DNA of 64,000 nucleotides from positions 434,001 to 498,000 of the forward strand of contig NZ_FOCF01000002.1 of assembly GCF_900110035.1 (NCBI RefSeq), written 5' to 3'. The notes below the pieces were generated by a model, which saw only the letters and a list, made by a program, of their open reading frames with translations, made no database searches and was not told the origin of the DNA. This document shows, one piece after another, positions 1-12,120 of this stretch. The stretch's first letter is position 1. Each line of letters opens with the position of its first letter. Position numbers and translations under genes: made by a program. Origin of the DNA: Sphingomonas gellani (GTDB lineage: Bacteria > Pseudomonadota > Alphaproteobacteria > Sphingomonadales > Sphingomonadaceae).

Positions 1-1
1 C

Positions 2-550
2 CCCGACGATGCGCGCCTGACCCGGTGCGAGCGCAAGCACTATGACGAACGCATCGGCCGCTACACCGACCGGCAATATTGGGACGCCCGCGCGCGGGGC
101 ATGGGCGGCCTCCTGACCAGCGCGGCGACGGAGAACCTGCTCGCCGGGGCGAACGATCGCTACCACGGGCAGAACATCTTCGTGCATGAGTTCTCGCACG
201 ACATCTTCCGCGCCAGCTATACCGCCGACCTGCCGCTCTACACGCGCATCCATGCCGCCTACGCCGCCGCGATGAAGGCGGGGCGCTGGCAGGGCGAATA
301 TGCCTCCACCACCGCGGAGGAATATTGGGCGGTGGGGACGCAGTTCTGGTTCAACTCCGCCCCCGTCGCGCGGTTCGACGGGCGCACGGTGCTGTCGGAT
401 GCCGACCTGTCCGCCTATGATCCGCCGCTCGCCGCCGTGCTGCGCCAGGTCTATGGCGACCGGCACCACCTTGCCGCAGACCGCTTCTGGCAACATCCCG
501 ATCGCGTGCCGCCCGGCCCATTGCCGCGCTTCACGGCGGAGGTGTGCTGA
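2..550 (+). CDS. Putative zinc metallopeptidase, 3' fragment
   Basis: The frame is open at the window edge, so the N-terminus is missing; about 182 codons remain and end at TGA. An HEFSH motif (HExxH zinc-binding signature) is encoded at 185-199, and a Glu-Glu pair at 317-322 could supply the third zinc ligand as in gluzincins. The segment before the motif (TSAATENLLAGANDRYHGQN) resembles conserved secreted proteins with this zinc motif, but I cannot name the family. Whether it has a signal peptide cannot be seen because the 5' end is absent. It could be a non-peptidase carrying the motif. Confidence 0.6.
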   Translation, partial: PDDARLTRCERKHYDERIGRYTDRQYWDARARGMGGLLTSAATENLLAGANDRYHGQNIFVHEFSHDIFRASYTADLPLYTRIHAAYAAAMKAGRWQGEYASTTAEEYWAVGTQFWFNSAPVARFDGRTVLSDADLSAYDPPLAAVLRQVYGDRHHLAADRFWQHPDRVPPGPLPRFTAEVC

Positions 551-589
551 ACGCTTGCCGTCCGCCCCGTGCGGGTTCAGGGCGGCGTC

Positions 590-1036
590 ATGACATCGGG
601 CCTGCTGTTCTCCGCCATCGCCTTTGTCGGCGGCATCCTGCTGGCGGTGCAGGCGCCGACCAATGCCCTGGTCGGCCGGGCGGCGGGGTCGCCGTTGATG
701 GCGGCGCTGATCTCCTTTGCGGTCGGCATCGTCGCCCTGGGCGCGATGGCGTTGGCGACCGGCACCGCGCGCTGGACGCCGGAGATGCGGGCGCTGCCGC
801 CCTATGTCTGGCTGGGCGGCTTGTACGGCGCGTTCTTCGTCGCGGCCGCCGCCTTCCTCGCCCCGCGTATCGGTGCCGGCGCGCTCCTGACCGCCGCGAT
901 CGCGGGACAGCTGCTCGCCGGGCTAGTCCTCGACCGCTACGGCCTGCTCGGCCTCCCGCGCCACGACCTGTCGCTGCCGCGGATCGCGGGCGCGGTGCTG
1001 GTCCTGGCGGGGGCGGCGCTGGTGGGCCGCAGCTAG
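590..1036 (+). CDS. DMT-superfamily transporter, YdcZ/DUF606 type
   Basis: The product is 148 residues and almost entirely hydrophobic, with about five membrane segments, the size of single-domain YdcZ (DUF606) members of the drug/metabolite transporter superfamily. The stretch GGILLAVQAPTNALVGR near the N-terminus is typical of the family. Substrate is unknown; these small proteins often work as dimers. The ATG at 590 is preferred over an upstream GTG at 569. The stop codon sits in the palindrome CTAG (1033-1036), which it shares with the stop of the convergent SDR gene, so the two genes overlap by 4 nt. Confidence 0.8.
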   Translation: MTSGLLFSAIAFVGGILLAVQAPTNALVGRAAGSPLMAALISFAVGIVALGAMALATGTARWTPEMRALPPYVWLGGLYGAFFVAAAAFLAPRIGAGALLTAAIAGQLLAGLVLDRYGLLGLPRHDLSLPRIAGAVLVLAGAALVGRS

Positions 1037-2049
1037 TCGCGCTTGCGGCCGTTGGCGAACAGCACGCCGACCGCCAGCGCCAGCCCGCCCAGGCCGACCA
1101 CCGCCGTCGCGCCGGGGTGCTTGGCGGCGGCGGTGTACAGGCTGAACGGCTTGGGCGCATGTTCGCCTGACCGCTCCTGTCCCGTGCCCGGAGCGTCGGC
1201 GGCGAACAGGTTCGCGGGCTTCGGCTGACGCTTCTCCTTGTCGATAAAGGCGCGCGCCGCAACCGGTGCCAGCTTTTCGAACAGCCGCGGGAAATGTTGC
1301 GCGAACAGCGCCTGGGCCCGCCCTGCGCCACCGACGGTGATGTCGCGCCGCACATGGCTGGCGCAGAACAGGATCGCATCCGCGACCAGCTCGGGCGCGT
1401 AGACGGGCGGCGGGATCTGCGCCTCGCCCCCTGCCAGGTTCGTCGCGTGCTGACCGATCGGCGTGTCGATGCCCGATGGCTTGACCAGCGTCACCGCGAT
1501 CGGCGCGTCCCGCTCGGCCAGCTCCATGCGCAACGTCTCGACATAGGCCTTCACCGCATGCTTGGTCGCGGCATAGGCGCCCATCAGCGGGCTGGGCATG
1601 TCCGACGCGATCGATGCCACCGTGACCAGCGCGCCGCCGCCCGCCGCGTGCAGGTGCGGGATCGCCGCCAGGCAGCCATGCACCGCGCCGAAGTAATTGA
1701 CCTCGAACAGCCGGCGATGGTCGGCATCGCCGATCGTCTCCAGCCTGCCGTATATCGCCGTGCCCGCATTGTTGACCCAGCAGTCGATGCGCCCGAACCG
1801 GCGCACGGCATGCTCCGCCGCCGCCTGCACCGCCGCCTCGTCCGCGACGTCGGCGACGAAGTAATCCGCCGCGCCCCCGCTCGAAACGATCCCTTGCACC
1901 GCATCCGCCAGCGCCGCCTCGCTGCGCGCCACCAGCAGCACCTTCGCCCCCTGTCGCGCCGCCATGCGCGCGGTGACCAGCCCGATCCCCGAACTTGCGC
2001 CGGTAATCACCATCACCTGCTCGGCAAGCGGCTTCAACGTCACGGTCAT
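1033..2049 (-). CDS. SDR family NAD(P)-dependent oxidoreductase with C-terminal membrane anchor
   Basis: This 338-residue protein is a classical short-chain dehydrogenase followed by a C-terminal extension. It has the Rossmann motif TGASSGIG (16-23), NNAG (93-96), catalytic Ser146 and the YxxxK pair Tyr159/Lys163. The last ~30 residues form a hydrophobic helix ([19 protein letters not shown]) ending in basic residues, so the enzyme is probably membrane-attached. Substrate is unknown. Two adjacent ATGs exist (2052 and 2049); the AGGA at -7 of the second favours 2049. It is divergent from sdhB and convergent with the DMT transporter. Confidence 0.85.
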   Translation of the reverse strand: MTVTLKPLAEQVMVITGASSGIGLVTARMAARQGAKVLLVARSEAALADAVQGIVSSGGAADYFVADVADEAAVQAAAEHAVRRFGRIDCWVNNAGTAIYGRLETIGDADHRRLFEVNYFGAVHGCLAAIPHLHAAGGGALVTVASIASDMPSPLMGAYAATKHAVKAYVETLRMELAERDAPIAVTLVKPSGIDTPIGQHATNLAGGEAQIPPPVYAPELVADAILFCASHVRRDITVGGAGRAQALFAQHFPRLFEKLAPVAARAFIDKEKRQPKPANLFAADAPGTGQERSGEHAPKPFSLYTAAAKHPGATAVVGLGGLALAVGVLFANGRKRD

Positions 2050-2200
2050 CATGCGATCCTTTGTGGCACGCCTCAGCCAACCGGTTGATCGGGCAGGGGT
2101 TCCTTGCCCCCTTTCAATCCGTCCGCGCCATCGGCCTCGTCTCAAGGGGTTGCGCGCCGTCGCCGAAAGGCATAGCCGCATCGCAGCAAAGGAGCGCCAG

Positions 2201-2980
2201 ATGGCCGAGTTCAGGCTGCCCAAGAACAGTGTCGTGAAGAAGGGCCAGGCCCACAAGGCGTCCAGCCAGGGACGCACCAAGACGTTCAAGGTCTATCGCT
2301 ACGATCCGGATTCGGGCGAGAACCCACGTTACGACACGTTCGAGGTCAACCTCGACGAGTGCGGCCCGATGGTGCTCGACGCGCTCATCAAGATGAAGGC
2401 GGAGCAGGACAGCTCGCTCACCTTCCGCCGCTCGTGCCGGGAGGGGATCTGCGGGTCGTGTTCGATGAACATCGACGGTCGCAACGGCCTCGCCTGCACC
2501 ACCGCGATCGAGGATGTGAAGGGCACGGTGCAGATCACGCCGCTGCCGCACATGGAAGTCATCAAGGACCTGGTCCCCGACTTCACCCATTTCTACGCGC
2601 AATATTCCTCCATCAAGCCGTGGATGCAGACGGTCACGCCCGCACCCGCCGGCAAGGAGCGGCTCCAGTCGCCGGAGGATCGTGCGAAGCTGGACGGCCT
2701 GTACGAATGCATCCTGTGCGCGTGCTGCTCGACCTCGTGTCCCAGCTATTGGTGGAACTCCGACAAGTTCCTCGGCCCGGCGATCCTGCTCCAGGCCTAT
2801 CGCTGGCTGGCCGACAGCCGCGACGAGGTGACGGGAGAGCGGCTCGACAATCTCGAGGATCCGTTCCGCCTGTATCGCTGCCACACGATCATGAACTGCG
2901 CGAACACCTGCCCCAAGGGTCTGAACCCGGCCAAGGCGATCGCGGAAATCAAGAAAATGGAGGCAGAGCGGGTCCTCTGA
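2201..2980 (+). CDS. sdhB: Succinate dehydrogenase iron-sulfur subunit
   Basis: The 259-residue subunit passes electrons from the flavoprotein SdhA to quinone in TCA/respiratory complex II at the inner membrane. Ligands are visible for the 2Fe-2S cluster (Cys79, 84, 87, 99) and for the 4Fe-4S and 3Fe-4S clusters (Cys170, 173, 176, 180 and Cys227, 233, 237). The ATG at 2201 follows AAAGGAG at 2188-2194; the frame stays open upstream, but that part has no family resemblance. sdhC, sdhD and sdhA are not adjacent: the upstream neighbour is the divergent SDR gene, so this subunit is transcribed apart from the others. Confidence 0.97.
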   Translation: MAEFRLPKNSVVKKGQAHKASSQGRTKTFKVYRYDPDSGENPRYDTFEVNLDECGPMVLDALIKMKAEQDSSLTFRRSCREGICGSCSMNIDGRNGLACTTAIEDVKGTVQITPLPHMEVIKDLVPDFTHFYAQYSSIKPWMQTVTPAPAGKERLQSPEDRAKLDGLYECILCACCSTSCPSYWWNSDKFLGPAILLQAYRWLADSRDEVTGERLDNLEDPFRLYRCHTIMNCANTCPKGLNPAKAIAEIKKMEAERVL

Positions 2981-3058
2981 TCCGCTCCCTCGCCCCGTGG
3001 TTACGGTCGTCCGGGCATCGACCGGGCGCCCGATCCGCGAGCGGGGCCTGAGACTCCC

Positions 3059-4168
3059 ATGACCAGCGTCCAGTCCGCCTACGACGCCCTCGTCGCCGCC
3101 GGGGAACTGCGCCCCGACCCCGAACAGGCCGCCGCCGCCGCCCGCCTCGAACAGCTTCGCGCGGAACTGATGGCCGTGCCCAGCCGCGGCAGCACGCTGT
3201 GGCGGATGCTGCGCGGAAAGCCGTCGGCGCCGCGCGGGCTGTACCTGTGGGGCGGCGTGGGCCGGGGCAAGTCCATGCTGATGGACCTGTTCTTCGCCAA
3301 TGTGGACATCCGCCGCAAACGCCGCGTCCACTTCGCGGAGTTCATGCTCGACGTCCACGCCCGCATCGCCGTCGAACGGCGCAAGGAGGCGGGCGACCCC
3401 ATCGCGCCTGTCGCCGCCGCGCTGGCGGAGGATGCGCGACTGCTCGCCTTTGACGAGATGATGGTCACCAACAGCCCCGACGCGATGATCCTGTCGCGGC
3501 TGTTCACCCATCTGATCGAAAGCGGCGTGACGGTGGTCACCACCTCCAACCGCGCGCCGTCAGACCTGTACGCGAACGGCCTCAACCGCGAGCATTTCCT
3601 GCCCTTCATCGCGTTGATCGAAGACCGCATGGACGTGCTGGCGCTGAACGGCCCGACCGATTACCGCCGCGACCGGCTGGGGGCGCAGGACACGTGGCTG
3701 GTGCCCAACGGCCCGGTCGCAACCGAGCAGTTGTCCGCCGCCTTCTTTCGCCTGACCGACTATCCGGTAGAGGATCGCGCCCATGTCCCCTCCGAGGAGT
3801 TGACGGTACAGGGCCGGACGCTGCACGTGCCCAAGGCACTGAAGGGCGTCGCCGTCTTTTCCTTCCAGCGCCTGTGCGGGGAGGCGCGGGGCGCCGCCGA
3901 TTACCTGGCCGTGGCGCGGCGGTTCCACACCGTCATCCTGGTCGGCATTCCCGTGCTGGGCCCGGAGAACCGCAATGAGGCCGCGCGCTTCGTCGCGCTG
4001 ATCGACGCGCTGTATGAGCACAAGGTGAAGCTGCTCGCCGCCGCCGACGCCCAGCCGGACCGCCTCTACCCGGGCGGCGACGGCGCCTTCGAGTTCCAGC
4101 GCACGGTCAGCCGGCTGGAGGAAATGCGTTCCGAAAGCTATCTGGAACAGGGGCACGGAAGCGCCTGA
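3059..4168 (+). CDS. zapE: Cell division protein ZapE (AFG1-like ATPase)
   Basis: A 369-residue P-loop ATPase of the AFG1/ZapE family. In E. coli ZapE associates with the divisome and modulates FtsZ-ring stability; mitochondrial AFG1 handles respiratory-chain proteins. Walker A is GGVGRGKS (65-72) and Walker B ends in FDE (131-133), with the family's VHFAEFM and TSNRAP-type segments around them. Length is typical. It sits 78 bp behind sdhB on the same strand, a pairing that fits the AFG1 link with respiratory complexes. Its last 62 bp overlap the convergent acyltransferase gene. Confidence 0.93.
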   Translation: MTSVQSAYDALVAAGELRPDPEQAAAAARLEQLRAELMAVPSRGSTLWRMLRGKPSAPRGLYLWGGVGRGKSMLMDLFFANVDIRRKRRVHFAEFMLDVHARIAVERRKEAGDPIAPVAAALAEDARLLAFDEMMVTNSPDAMILSRLFTHLIESGVTVVTTSNRAPSDLYANGLNREHFLPFIALIEDRMDVLALNGPTDYRRDRLGAQDTWLVPNGPVATEQLSAAFFRLTDYPVEDRAHVPSEELTVQGRTLHVPKALKGVAVFSFQRLCGEARGAADYLAVARRFHTVILVGIPVLGPENRNEAARFVALIDALYEHKVKLLAAADAQPDRLYPGGDGAFEFQRTVSRLEEMRSESYLEQGHGSA

Positions 4169-5255
4169 GGTCCAGCGCGGCGAGCCAGCCGCGCACCGCC
4201 GGCTCGACCCGCGCCGCGACGACCCAGGCGAAGGCCAACGCCAGCGCTGCCGAGACTGCCACCGCCGCGCCATAGGACACGCCACGCCGCACCAGCGCTG
4301 CTGCGATCGTCAGCCCGGCATCCTGATGGACCAGGTAGAGCGGATAGGTCATCAGCCCCAGCATCGGAATGTGCCGCGCGCCCCGCAAGCGCTCCAGTCC
4401 GGGTTGCAATCGCGGCGCCGCGATCAGGATGCCCAGGCCGATCGCGACGATCAGCGTCGGCACCCATGGCTGCATCGGTGCGCCGATCCGCACCGCCCCC
4501 TCGACGGCGCTTACCCAGGTGGTTCCCAGCGTCATCGCCGCGAGCACCGCCACCCATAGCAGTCGCAACGGGCTTTGCGACGCGGCACCGTGACTGTCGG
4601 CCAGCGCCATCCCCAGCGCGAATTCCGGACCATAGATCAACAATTGCGCCACCACATGGAGCGCGCCCTCCGTCCAGCCGAGCGGCGGTCCGAACAGCAG
4701 GACTGCGGTGCTGACGAGTCCCAATCCCCAGCCGCTCGCCTCCAGGATTCGCTCGCCGCGCACAGGCAGCGCGAGCATCCCGGCGATCAGCAGGTAGAAT
4801 GCGATCTCGATCGGTAACGTCCAATAGGATCCGTCAACCGGCGCACCCGCCGGCAGCAGGGCGGCGCTGACACTCCATTCGGCGAAAAGCCGCCCGGCAG
4901 GCGCGACCGCCCCGGCCAGCAGCACCGCCAGACTAACCGATGCGCAGACCAGCGCCGCCGGATACAGCCGCAGGGCCCGTCGCCGCAGGAAGCCCGACCA
5001 TGTCGCCCCACGCGCGGAACATGCGATGACATAGCCGGAGATGACGAAGAAGATTTCGACACCGACCCATCCCCACCATGTCGCTGCGATCGCACCGGTC
5101 GGCACTGCAACACCGCTCAACGCGAGTTTCGCATGCGGGCTGGGCGAATGTGCCGCCGCGCCCAGATAATGATAGGTGACTACACTCACCGCACACAGGA
5201 AACGCAGCAGGTCCAGCGCAAGCAGTGGGCGCGCGGGGCGGGGGGCAGGTGGCAC
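4107..5255 (-). CDS. Acyltransferase family 3 membrane protein (OafA/YrhL type)
   Basis: This 382-residue polytopic protein has the family start LLALDLLRFLCAVSVVTYHY, in which the conserved His takes part in acyl transfer, and about ten hydrophobic segments. Such enzymes O-acylate surface polysaccharides, glycolipids or Nod-like molecules in the inner membrane. The start is a GTG at 5255. The 3' end runs 62 bp into the convergent zapE coding sequence; the final residues (LAALDLRRFRAPVPDSFRNA) may therefore be poorly conserved. No glycosylation genes flank it, so the acceptor is unknown. Confidence 0.85.
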   Translation of the reverse strand: MPPAPRPARPLLALDLLRFLCAVSVVTYHYLGAAAHSPSPHAKLALSGVAVPTGAIAATWWGWVGVEIFFVISGYVIACSARGATWSGFLRRRALRLYPAALVCASVSLAVLLAGAVAPAGRLFAEWSVSAALLPAGAPVDGSYWTLPIEIAFYLLIAGMLALPVRGERILEASGWGLGLVSTAVLLFGPPLGWTEGALHVVAQLLIYGPEFALGMALADSHGAASQSPLRLLWVAVLAAMTLGTTWVSAVEGAVRIGAPMQPWVPTLIVAIGLGILIAAPRLQPGLERLRGARHIPMLGLMTYPLYLVHQDAGLTIAAALVRRGVSYGAAVAVSAALALAFAWVVAARVEPAVRGWLAALDLRRFRAPVPDSFRNAFPPAG

Positions 5256-5352
5256 GGCTTACCCTATGACCCATAGCGATTAAGATGTGCTTAGCGCCCG
5301 CTATCGCTACTGCGAACCAGTATCGATACCGCGAATGTATCTGGTCGTTTAG

Positions 5353-6390
<1,038 letters not shown>

Positions 6391-6396
6391 CCGGTT

Positions 6397-6414
6397 CCCC
6401 GGCGAAGGCCGGGG
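6397..6414. repeat. REP-like palindrome after mdh
   Basis: A perfect 7-bp inverted repeat CCCCGGC-GAAG-GCCGGGG begins 6 bp after the mdh stop. It has the same design (GC-rich arms, 4-nt loop) as palindromes at the later junctions of this gene run. It may act as an mRNA stabiliser or weak terminator, but there is no T-tract. Confidence 0.75.
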
Positions 6415-6435
6415 GCCAGTAGCGGGGCGCCTGGG

Positions 6436-6729
6436 ATGATCGAACAGGCCTGCGTTTACATGGTGGCGAGCGGACGAAATGGCACGCTGCACCTCGGCTC
6501 GACAGTGGATCTGCTAAGGCGCGCGTGAGAACACCGAACCGGCGCCGTCGACGGGTTCACGAGGAAGTACGGTTGCAGGCACCTCGTGTGGTATGAGGTG
6601 CACGACGAACTGGAGCCAGCAAGACAGCGTGAGCTCCGGTTGAAGAAGTGGAGCAGGCAATGGAAACTGCGCCTGATTGAAGACCTTAACCCGGATTGGA
6701 ACGATCTGTTCGAATCCATTTGTCGCTAA
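6436..6729 (+). pseudogene. GIY-YIG nuclease family protein, nonsense pseudogene
   Basis: Reading from ATG 6436 gives a 97-codon small GIY-YIG endonuclease of the UPF0213/YhbQ-like type: YMVASGRNGTLHLGSTVDLL, RTGAVDGFTRKYG, LVWYEVHDELEPARQRELRL and KKWSRQWKLRLIEDLNPDWN are all in one frame. Codon 31 (6526-6528) is TGA at the place where the family has Trp (RRxWEHR), so a single TGG-to-TGA change explains it. The second Tyr of the YIG half is His (LHLG), another sign of decay. It lies between mdh and sucD and is bracketed by REP-like palindromes. Read-through or recoding is possible but unlikely. Confidence 0.88.
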
Positions 6730-6733
6730 CGTG

Positions 6734-6781
6734 CTCCCGCGAAGGCGGGAGCCCAGTCTGGGTCCCCGCCTTCGCGGGGAC
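6734..6781. repeat. Paired REP-like palindromes before sucD
   Basis: Two palindromes of opposite loop orientation: CTCCCGC-GAAG-GCGGGAG (6734-6751) and GTCCCCGC-CTTC-GCGGGGAC (6762-6781). CTTC is the complement of GAAG, so the pair forms a BIME-like head-to-head arrangement. The sucD ribosome-binding site (AAGGAG, 6784-6789) begins 2 bp further on. Confidence 0.8.
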
Positions 6782-6801
6782 ACAAGGAGTTGGGAACCCA
6801 G

Positions 6802-7692
6802 ATGAGCATCCTCGTCGACCGGAATACCAAGGTCATCACGCAGGGCATGACCGGCAAGACCGGCACCTTCCACACCAAGGCGGCGCTGGATTACGGCACG
6901 CAGATGGTCGGGGGCGTCACGCCGGGCAAGGGCGGCACCACCCATGAGGAGCTGGGTCTGCCGAACTTCGACACGGTGGCGGAGGCGGTCGCGAAGACCG
7001 GCGCCAGTGCGTCCGTGATCTACGTGCCGCCGCCCTTCGCCGCGGACTCGATCCTGGAGGCGATCGACGCCGAGGTGCCGCTGATCGTCGCGATCACGGA
7101 GGGTATTCCGGTGCTCGACATGGTGCGCGTCAAGCGTGCGCTGTCCGGTTCCAAGTCGCGCCTGATCGGCCCGAACTGCCCCGGCGTCCTGACGCCCGGC
7201 GAGTGCAAGATCGGCATCATGCCCGGCTCCATCTTCAAGCAGGGTTCGGTGGGCGTCGTCTCCCGATCGGGTACGCTGACCTATGAGGCGGTGTTCCAGA
7301 CCTCGAACGCCGGCCTGGGCCAGACCACCGCGGTCGGCATCGGCGGCGATCCCGTCAACGGCACAAACTTCATCGACGTGCTGGAACTGTTCCTCGCCGA
7401 CGACGCCACGGAATCGATCATCATGATCGGTGAGATCGGCGGTTCGGCCGAGGAAGAAGCGGCGCAGTTCCTCCGTGACGAGGCGAAGCGTGGCCGCAAG
7501 AAGCCGATGGCCGGCTTCATCGCGGGCCGTACCGCGCCTCCGGGTCGTCGCATGGGTCATGCCGGCGCGATCGTGTCGGGCGGCCAGGGCGGCGCCGAGG
7601 ACAAGATCGCCGCGATGGAAGCGGCCGGGATCAAGGTGGCGGCCTCACCGTCCGAACTCGGTTCGACCCTGCTTGAAGTGTTGAAGGGCTAA
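6802..7692 (+). CDS. sucD: Succinyl-CoA synthetase alpha subunit
   Basis: The 296-residue alpha subunit of succinate-CoA ligase (ADP-forming) performs substrate-level phosphorylation in the TCA cycle together with the beta subunit SucC. The CoA-binding start is [20 protein letters not shown], and the phosphorylated histidine is His253 in [10 protein letters not shown]. The ATG at 6802 is 12 nt from AAGGAG; a TTG at 6790 is an alternative with little room for a Shine-Dalgarno. The partner sucC is not in the window, although it precedes sucD in many relatives. Confidence 0.97.
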   Translation: MSILVDRNTKVITQGMTGKTGTFHTKAALDYGTQMVGGVTPGKGGTTHEELGLPNFDTVAEAVAKTGASASVIYVPPPFAADSILEAIDAEVPLIVAITEGIPVLDMVRVKRALSGSKSRLIGPNCPGVLTPGECKIGIMPGSIFKQGSVGVVSRSGTLTYEAVFQTSNAGLGQTTAVGIGGDPVNGTNFIDVLELFLADDATESIIMIGEIGGSAEEEAAQFLRDEAKRGRKKPMAGFIAGRTAPPGRRMGHAGAIVSGGQGGAEDKIAAMEAAGIKVAASPSELGSTLLEVLKG

Positions 7693-7703
7693 ACCAATCG
7701 GTC

Positions 7704-7776
7704 ATCCCGGCGCGAGCCGGGATCCAGAGCCACGGGCGCACCGCTCTCGACCCTGGACCCCGGCTTCGGCCGGGGT
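7704..7776. repeat. Paired REP-like palindromes between sucD and sucA
   Basis: ATCCCGGC-GCGA-GCCGGGAT (7704-7723) and ACCCCGGC-TTCG-GCCGGGGT (7757-7776) are perfect 8-bp inverted repeats separated by 33 bp. The second ends 4 bp before the sucA Shine-Dalgarno AAGGAG (7781-7786), so the hairpin could affect sucA translation or protect the upstream message. Confidence 0.8.
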
Positions 7777-7792
7777 GACGAAGGAGACGAAG

Positions 7793-10729
7793 ATGGGCTA
7801 CGAAGGCCAGGACTTTTCCGACATCGCGGCGGGCGTCAGCCCCGCCTTCATCGAGGCGCTCTACGCCCGCTACCAGAGCTCCCCCGGCTCCGTCGAACCC
7901 GGCTGGCAGAACTTCTTCCAGGGTCTTGAGGCCGGACCGCAGGGCGCGAGCTGGAAAAGCGATCGCTGGCCGCTGTCCACCACCGACGACCTGACCGCCG
8001 CGCTCGATCCGACGCAGATGGAGCCGGCGCCCAAGCCCGCGCGCGGTGGAAAGCCTGCGCCCGCCGCCGCTGCCGCCGCTGCGCCGTCGAAGGACGAGGT
8101 GATCCGCGCCGCCGCCGACGCGATCCGCGCCCAGCTGCTCGTCCGCACCTATCGTGTGCGCGGCCACCTTGCCGCCAATCTCGATCCGCTGGAACTGTCG
8201 CGGCGCGAGCTGCCCGACGACCTGCGCACCGAATATCACGGCTTCACCGACGTCGACCTCGACCGTCCGATCTATCTCGGCGGCACCATGGGCTTTGACT
8301 GGGCGACTGTGCGCGAACTGGTCGACACGCTGCGCCGCAATTATTGCGGCAATGTCGGCCTGGAGTTCATGCACATCGTCGACGTGGAGGAGCGCCGCTT
8401 TCTCCGGGACCGCATGGAGGGCCGCGACAAGGCGATCCAGTTCACCAACGACGGCAAGAAGGCGATCCTGTCGAAGGTGATCCAGGCCGAGCAGTGGGAG
8501 AAGTTCCTGGGCCGCAAATATGTCGGCACCAAGCGCTTCGGCCTCGACGGCGGTGAATCGATGATTCCGGCGCTGGAGTCGGTCATCAAGTACGGCGGCC
8601 AGTACGGCGTGCGCGAGATCGTGTTCGGCATGGCCCATCGCGGCCGCCTGAACGTGCTCGCCAACGTCATGGGCAAGCCGTTGCGCGTGATCTTCCACGA
8701 ATTCGCCGGCGGCTCCGCCAACCCGGAGGAGATCCAGGGCTCGGGCGACGTGAAATACCATCTGGGCACCTCGTCCGACCGCGAGTTCGACGGGGTCAAG
8801 GTGCACATGAGCCTGGTCGCCAATCCGTCGCACCTCGAAACCGTCGATCCGGTGGTGCTGGGCAAGGTTCGCGCGATCCAGACGCTGAACAGCGACCTGG
8901 AGAACCACGACGCCTCGCTGCCGGTGCTGATCCACGGCGACGCGGCGTTCGCGGGGCAGGGCATCGTCTGGGAATGCCTCGGCTTCTCGGGCATCCGCGG
9001 CTACAACACCGGCGGCTGCGTCCATTACATCATCAACAACCAGATCGGCTTCACCACCAGCCCGCAGTTCGCGCGCTCCTCGCCCTATCCGTCGGATGTG
9101 GCGAAGGGCGTTCAGGCGCCGGTCTTCCACGTCAACGGCGACGATCCGGAGGCGGTGACCTTCGCCACCAAGATGGCGATGGAGTTCCGGCAGAAGTTCC
9201 ACCGCGACGTCGTCATCGACATGTGGTGCTACCGCCGCTTCGGCCACAACGAGGGCGACGAGCCGAGCTTCACCCAGCCGGTGATGTACCGCGCGATCAA
9301 GGATCATCCCGGCGTCGCCGACCTGTACGCCCAGCGGCTGACCGCCGAGGGTGTCGTCGACAAGGCCTGGGTCGATGAGGCCGTGAAGCAGTACACGACC
9401 CTGTTGGAGGGCGAGTTCGAGGCGGGTTCGGGGTACAAGCCGAACAAGGCCGACTGGTTCGCCGGCCGCTGGTCGGGCCTGTCCGCACCGTCGGACGGGG
9501 AGGGTGCGCGTCGCGCCGCCGAAACCGGCATCACGCCCAAGCTGTTCGACGCGCTCGGCGCGAAGCTGACGACGGTCCCCGACCATCTGTCGATCCACAA
9601 GACCCTCGCCCGTGTCCTCGATGCCAAGCGGCAGATGTTCTCCACCGGAGAGAATTTCGACTGGGCGACCGGCGAGGCGCTGGCCTATGGCGCGCTGCTC
9701 GCGGAAGGGTACGGTGTCCGCCTGTCGGGTCAGGACTCCGGGCGCGGCACCTTCTCGCAGCGTCACGCCGTCTGGGTCGACCAGAACGACGAGCACAAAT
9801 ATGTGCCGCTCGCGACCAGCGAGCATGGCCGGTTCGAGGTGCTGGACTCGCCGCTCAGCGAATATGGCGTGCTCGGCTTTGAATATGGCTATGCGCTCGC
9901 CGACCCGAAGACGCTGGTCCTGTGGGAGGCGCAGTTCGGCGACTTCGCCAATGGCGCGCAGATCATGATCGACCAGTATCTGGCGGCGGGCGAGGCCAAG
10001 TGGCTGCGCGCCAACGGCCTGGTCCTGCTGCTGCCGCACGGATATGAGGGGCAGGGGCCGGAGCACAGCTCCGCGCGTCCGGAACGGTTCCTGCAACTCT
10101 GCGCGCAAGACAACCTTCAGGTCGCGAACTGCACGACGCCGGCGAACTATTTCCACCTGCTGCGCCGGCAGATGCACCGCAGCTTCCGCAAGCCGCTGGT
10201 GATCTTCACGCCCAAGTCGCTGCTTCGTCACAAGGCGGCGGTGTCGGTGGCGGCCGATTTCCAGGGCGACGCGCACTTCCATCGCCTGTTGTCCGACCCG
10301 CGTGGGGCGGCCGATGCGCAGACCAAGCGGATGGTGCTGTGTTCGGGCAAGGTGGCGTACGACTTGATGGAGGCGCGTGACGCCGCCGGCGACACGGACA
10401 CCCAGATCGTCCGCGTCGAGCAGCTCTACCCGTTCCCGACCGATGCGCTGATCGCGCGGCTGCAGCGCATGCCCGCGCTGGAGGAAGTGGTCTGGGCGCA
10501 GGAGGAACCGCGCAACAACGGCTACTGGACCTTTGTTGAACCCTTTGTCGAAGAGGCGATGGTCAAGGCGGGCGTCACGCCGAAGCGGCCGCGCTATGCG
10601 GGCCGTGCGGCCTCCGCCTCTCCGGCGACCGGGCTGATGAAGCGGCACCAGCTGGAACAGGCGGCGCTGGTCGCCGACGCGCTGGGTCATTCGGTCCGCG
10701 ACGAAGTGCGGCGTACGAAGAAGAACTGA
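7793..10729 (+). CDS. sucA: 2-oxoglutarate dehydrogenase E1 component
   Basis: The 978-residue thiamine-diphosphate enzyme decarboxylates 2-oxoglutarate and transfers the succinyl group to the lipoyl arm of SucB in the cytosolic OGDH complex. Family landmarks are the E2-binding N-terminus ([19 protein letters not shown]), [20 protein letters not shown], the ThDP region [20 protein letters not shown], and [14 protein letters not shown]. Length matches the usual 930-1000. The ATG at 7793 is 6 nt from AAGGAG; a GTG at 7775 lies inside the REP palindrome and is rejected. An Ala/Pro-rich stretch near residues 80-100 links the N-terminal segment to the catalytic body. Confidence 0.97.
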   Translation: MGYEGQDFSDIAAGVSPAFIEALYARYQSSPGSVEPGWQNFFQGLEAGPQGASWKSDRWPLSTTDDLTAALDPTQMEPAPKPARGGKPAPAAAAAAAPSKDEVIRAAADAIRAQLLVRTYRVRGHLAANLDPLELSRRELPDDLRTEYHGFTDVDLDRPIYLGGTMGFDWATVRELVDTLRRNYCGNVGLEFMHIVDVEERRFLRDRMEGRDKAIQFTNDGKKAILSKVIQAEQWEKFLGRKYVGTKRFGLDGGESMIPALESVIKYGGQYGVREIVFGMAHRGRLNVLANVMGKPLRVIFHEFAGGSANPEEIQGSGDVKYHLGTSSDREFDGVKVHMSLVANPSHLETVDPVVLGKVRAIQTLNSDLENHDASLPVLIHGDAAFAGQGIVWECLGFSGIRGYNTGGCVHYIINNQIGFTTSPQFARSSPYPSDVAKGVQAPVFHVNGDDPEAVTFATKMAMEFRQKFHRDVVIDMWCYRRFGHNEGDEPSFTQPVMYRAIKDHPGVADLYAQRLTAEGVVDKAWVDEAVKQYTTLLEGEFEAGSGYKPNKADWFAGRWSGLSAPSDGEGARRAAETGITPKLFDALGAKLTTVPDHLSIHKTLARVLDAKRQMFSTGENFDWATGEALAYGALLAEGYGVRLSGQDSGRGTFSQRHAVWVDQNDEHKYVPLATSEHGRFEVLDSPLSEYGVLGFEYGYALADPKTLVLWEAQFGDFANGAQIMIDQYLAAGEAKWLRANGLVLLLPHGYEGQGPEHSSARPERFLQLCAQDNLQVANCTTPANYFHLLRRQMHRSFRKPLVIFTPKSLLRHKAAVSVAADFQGDAHFHRLLSDPRGAADAQTKRMVLCSGKVAYDLMEARDAAGDTDTQIVRVEQLYPFPTDALIARLQRMPALEEVVWAQEEPRNNGYWTFVEPFVEEAMVKAGVTPKRPRYAGRAASASPATGLMKRHQLEQAALVADALGHSVRDEVRRTKKN

Positions 10730-10742
10730 AACTGTGTCTGGG

Positions 10743-10761
10743 CCCCCGCGGGATGCGGGGG
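10743..10761. repeat. REP-like palindrome between sucA and sucB
   Basis: CCCCCGC-GGGAT-GCGGGGG, 7-bp arms with a 5-nt loop, lies in the 52-bp gap between the two genes. It is the fourth of five junctions in this run with such an element. Confidence 0.7.
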
Positions 10762-10781
10762 CGCAACAAGGCGAGAAGCAG

Positions 10782-12098
<1,317 letters not shown>

Positions 12099-12120
12099 GA
12101 CCCACTATATAACCCCCTGT

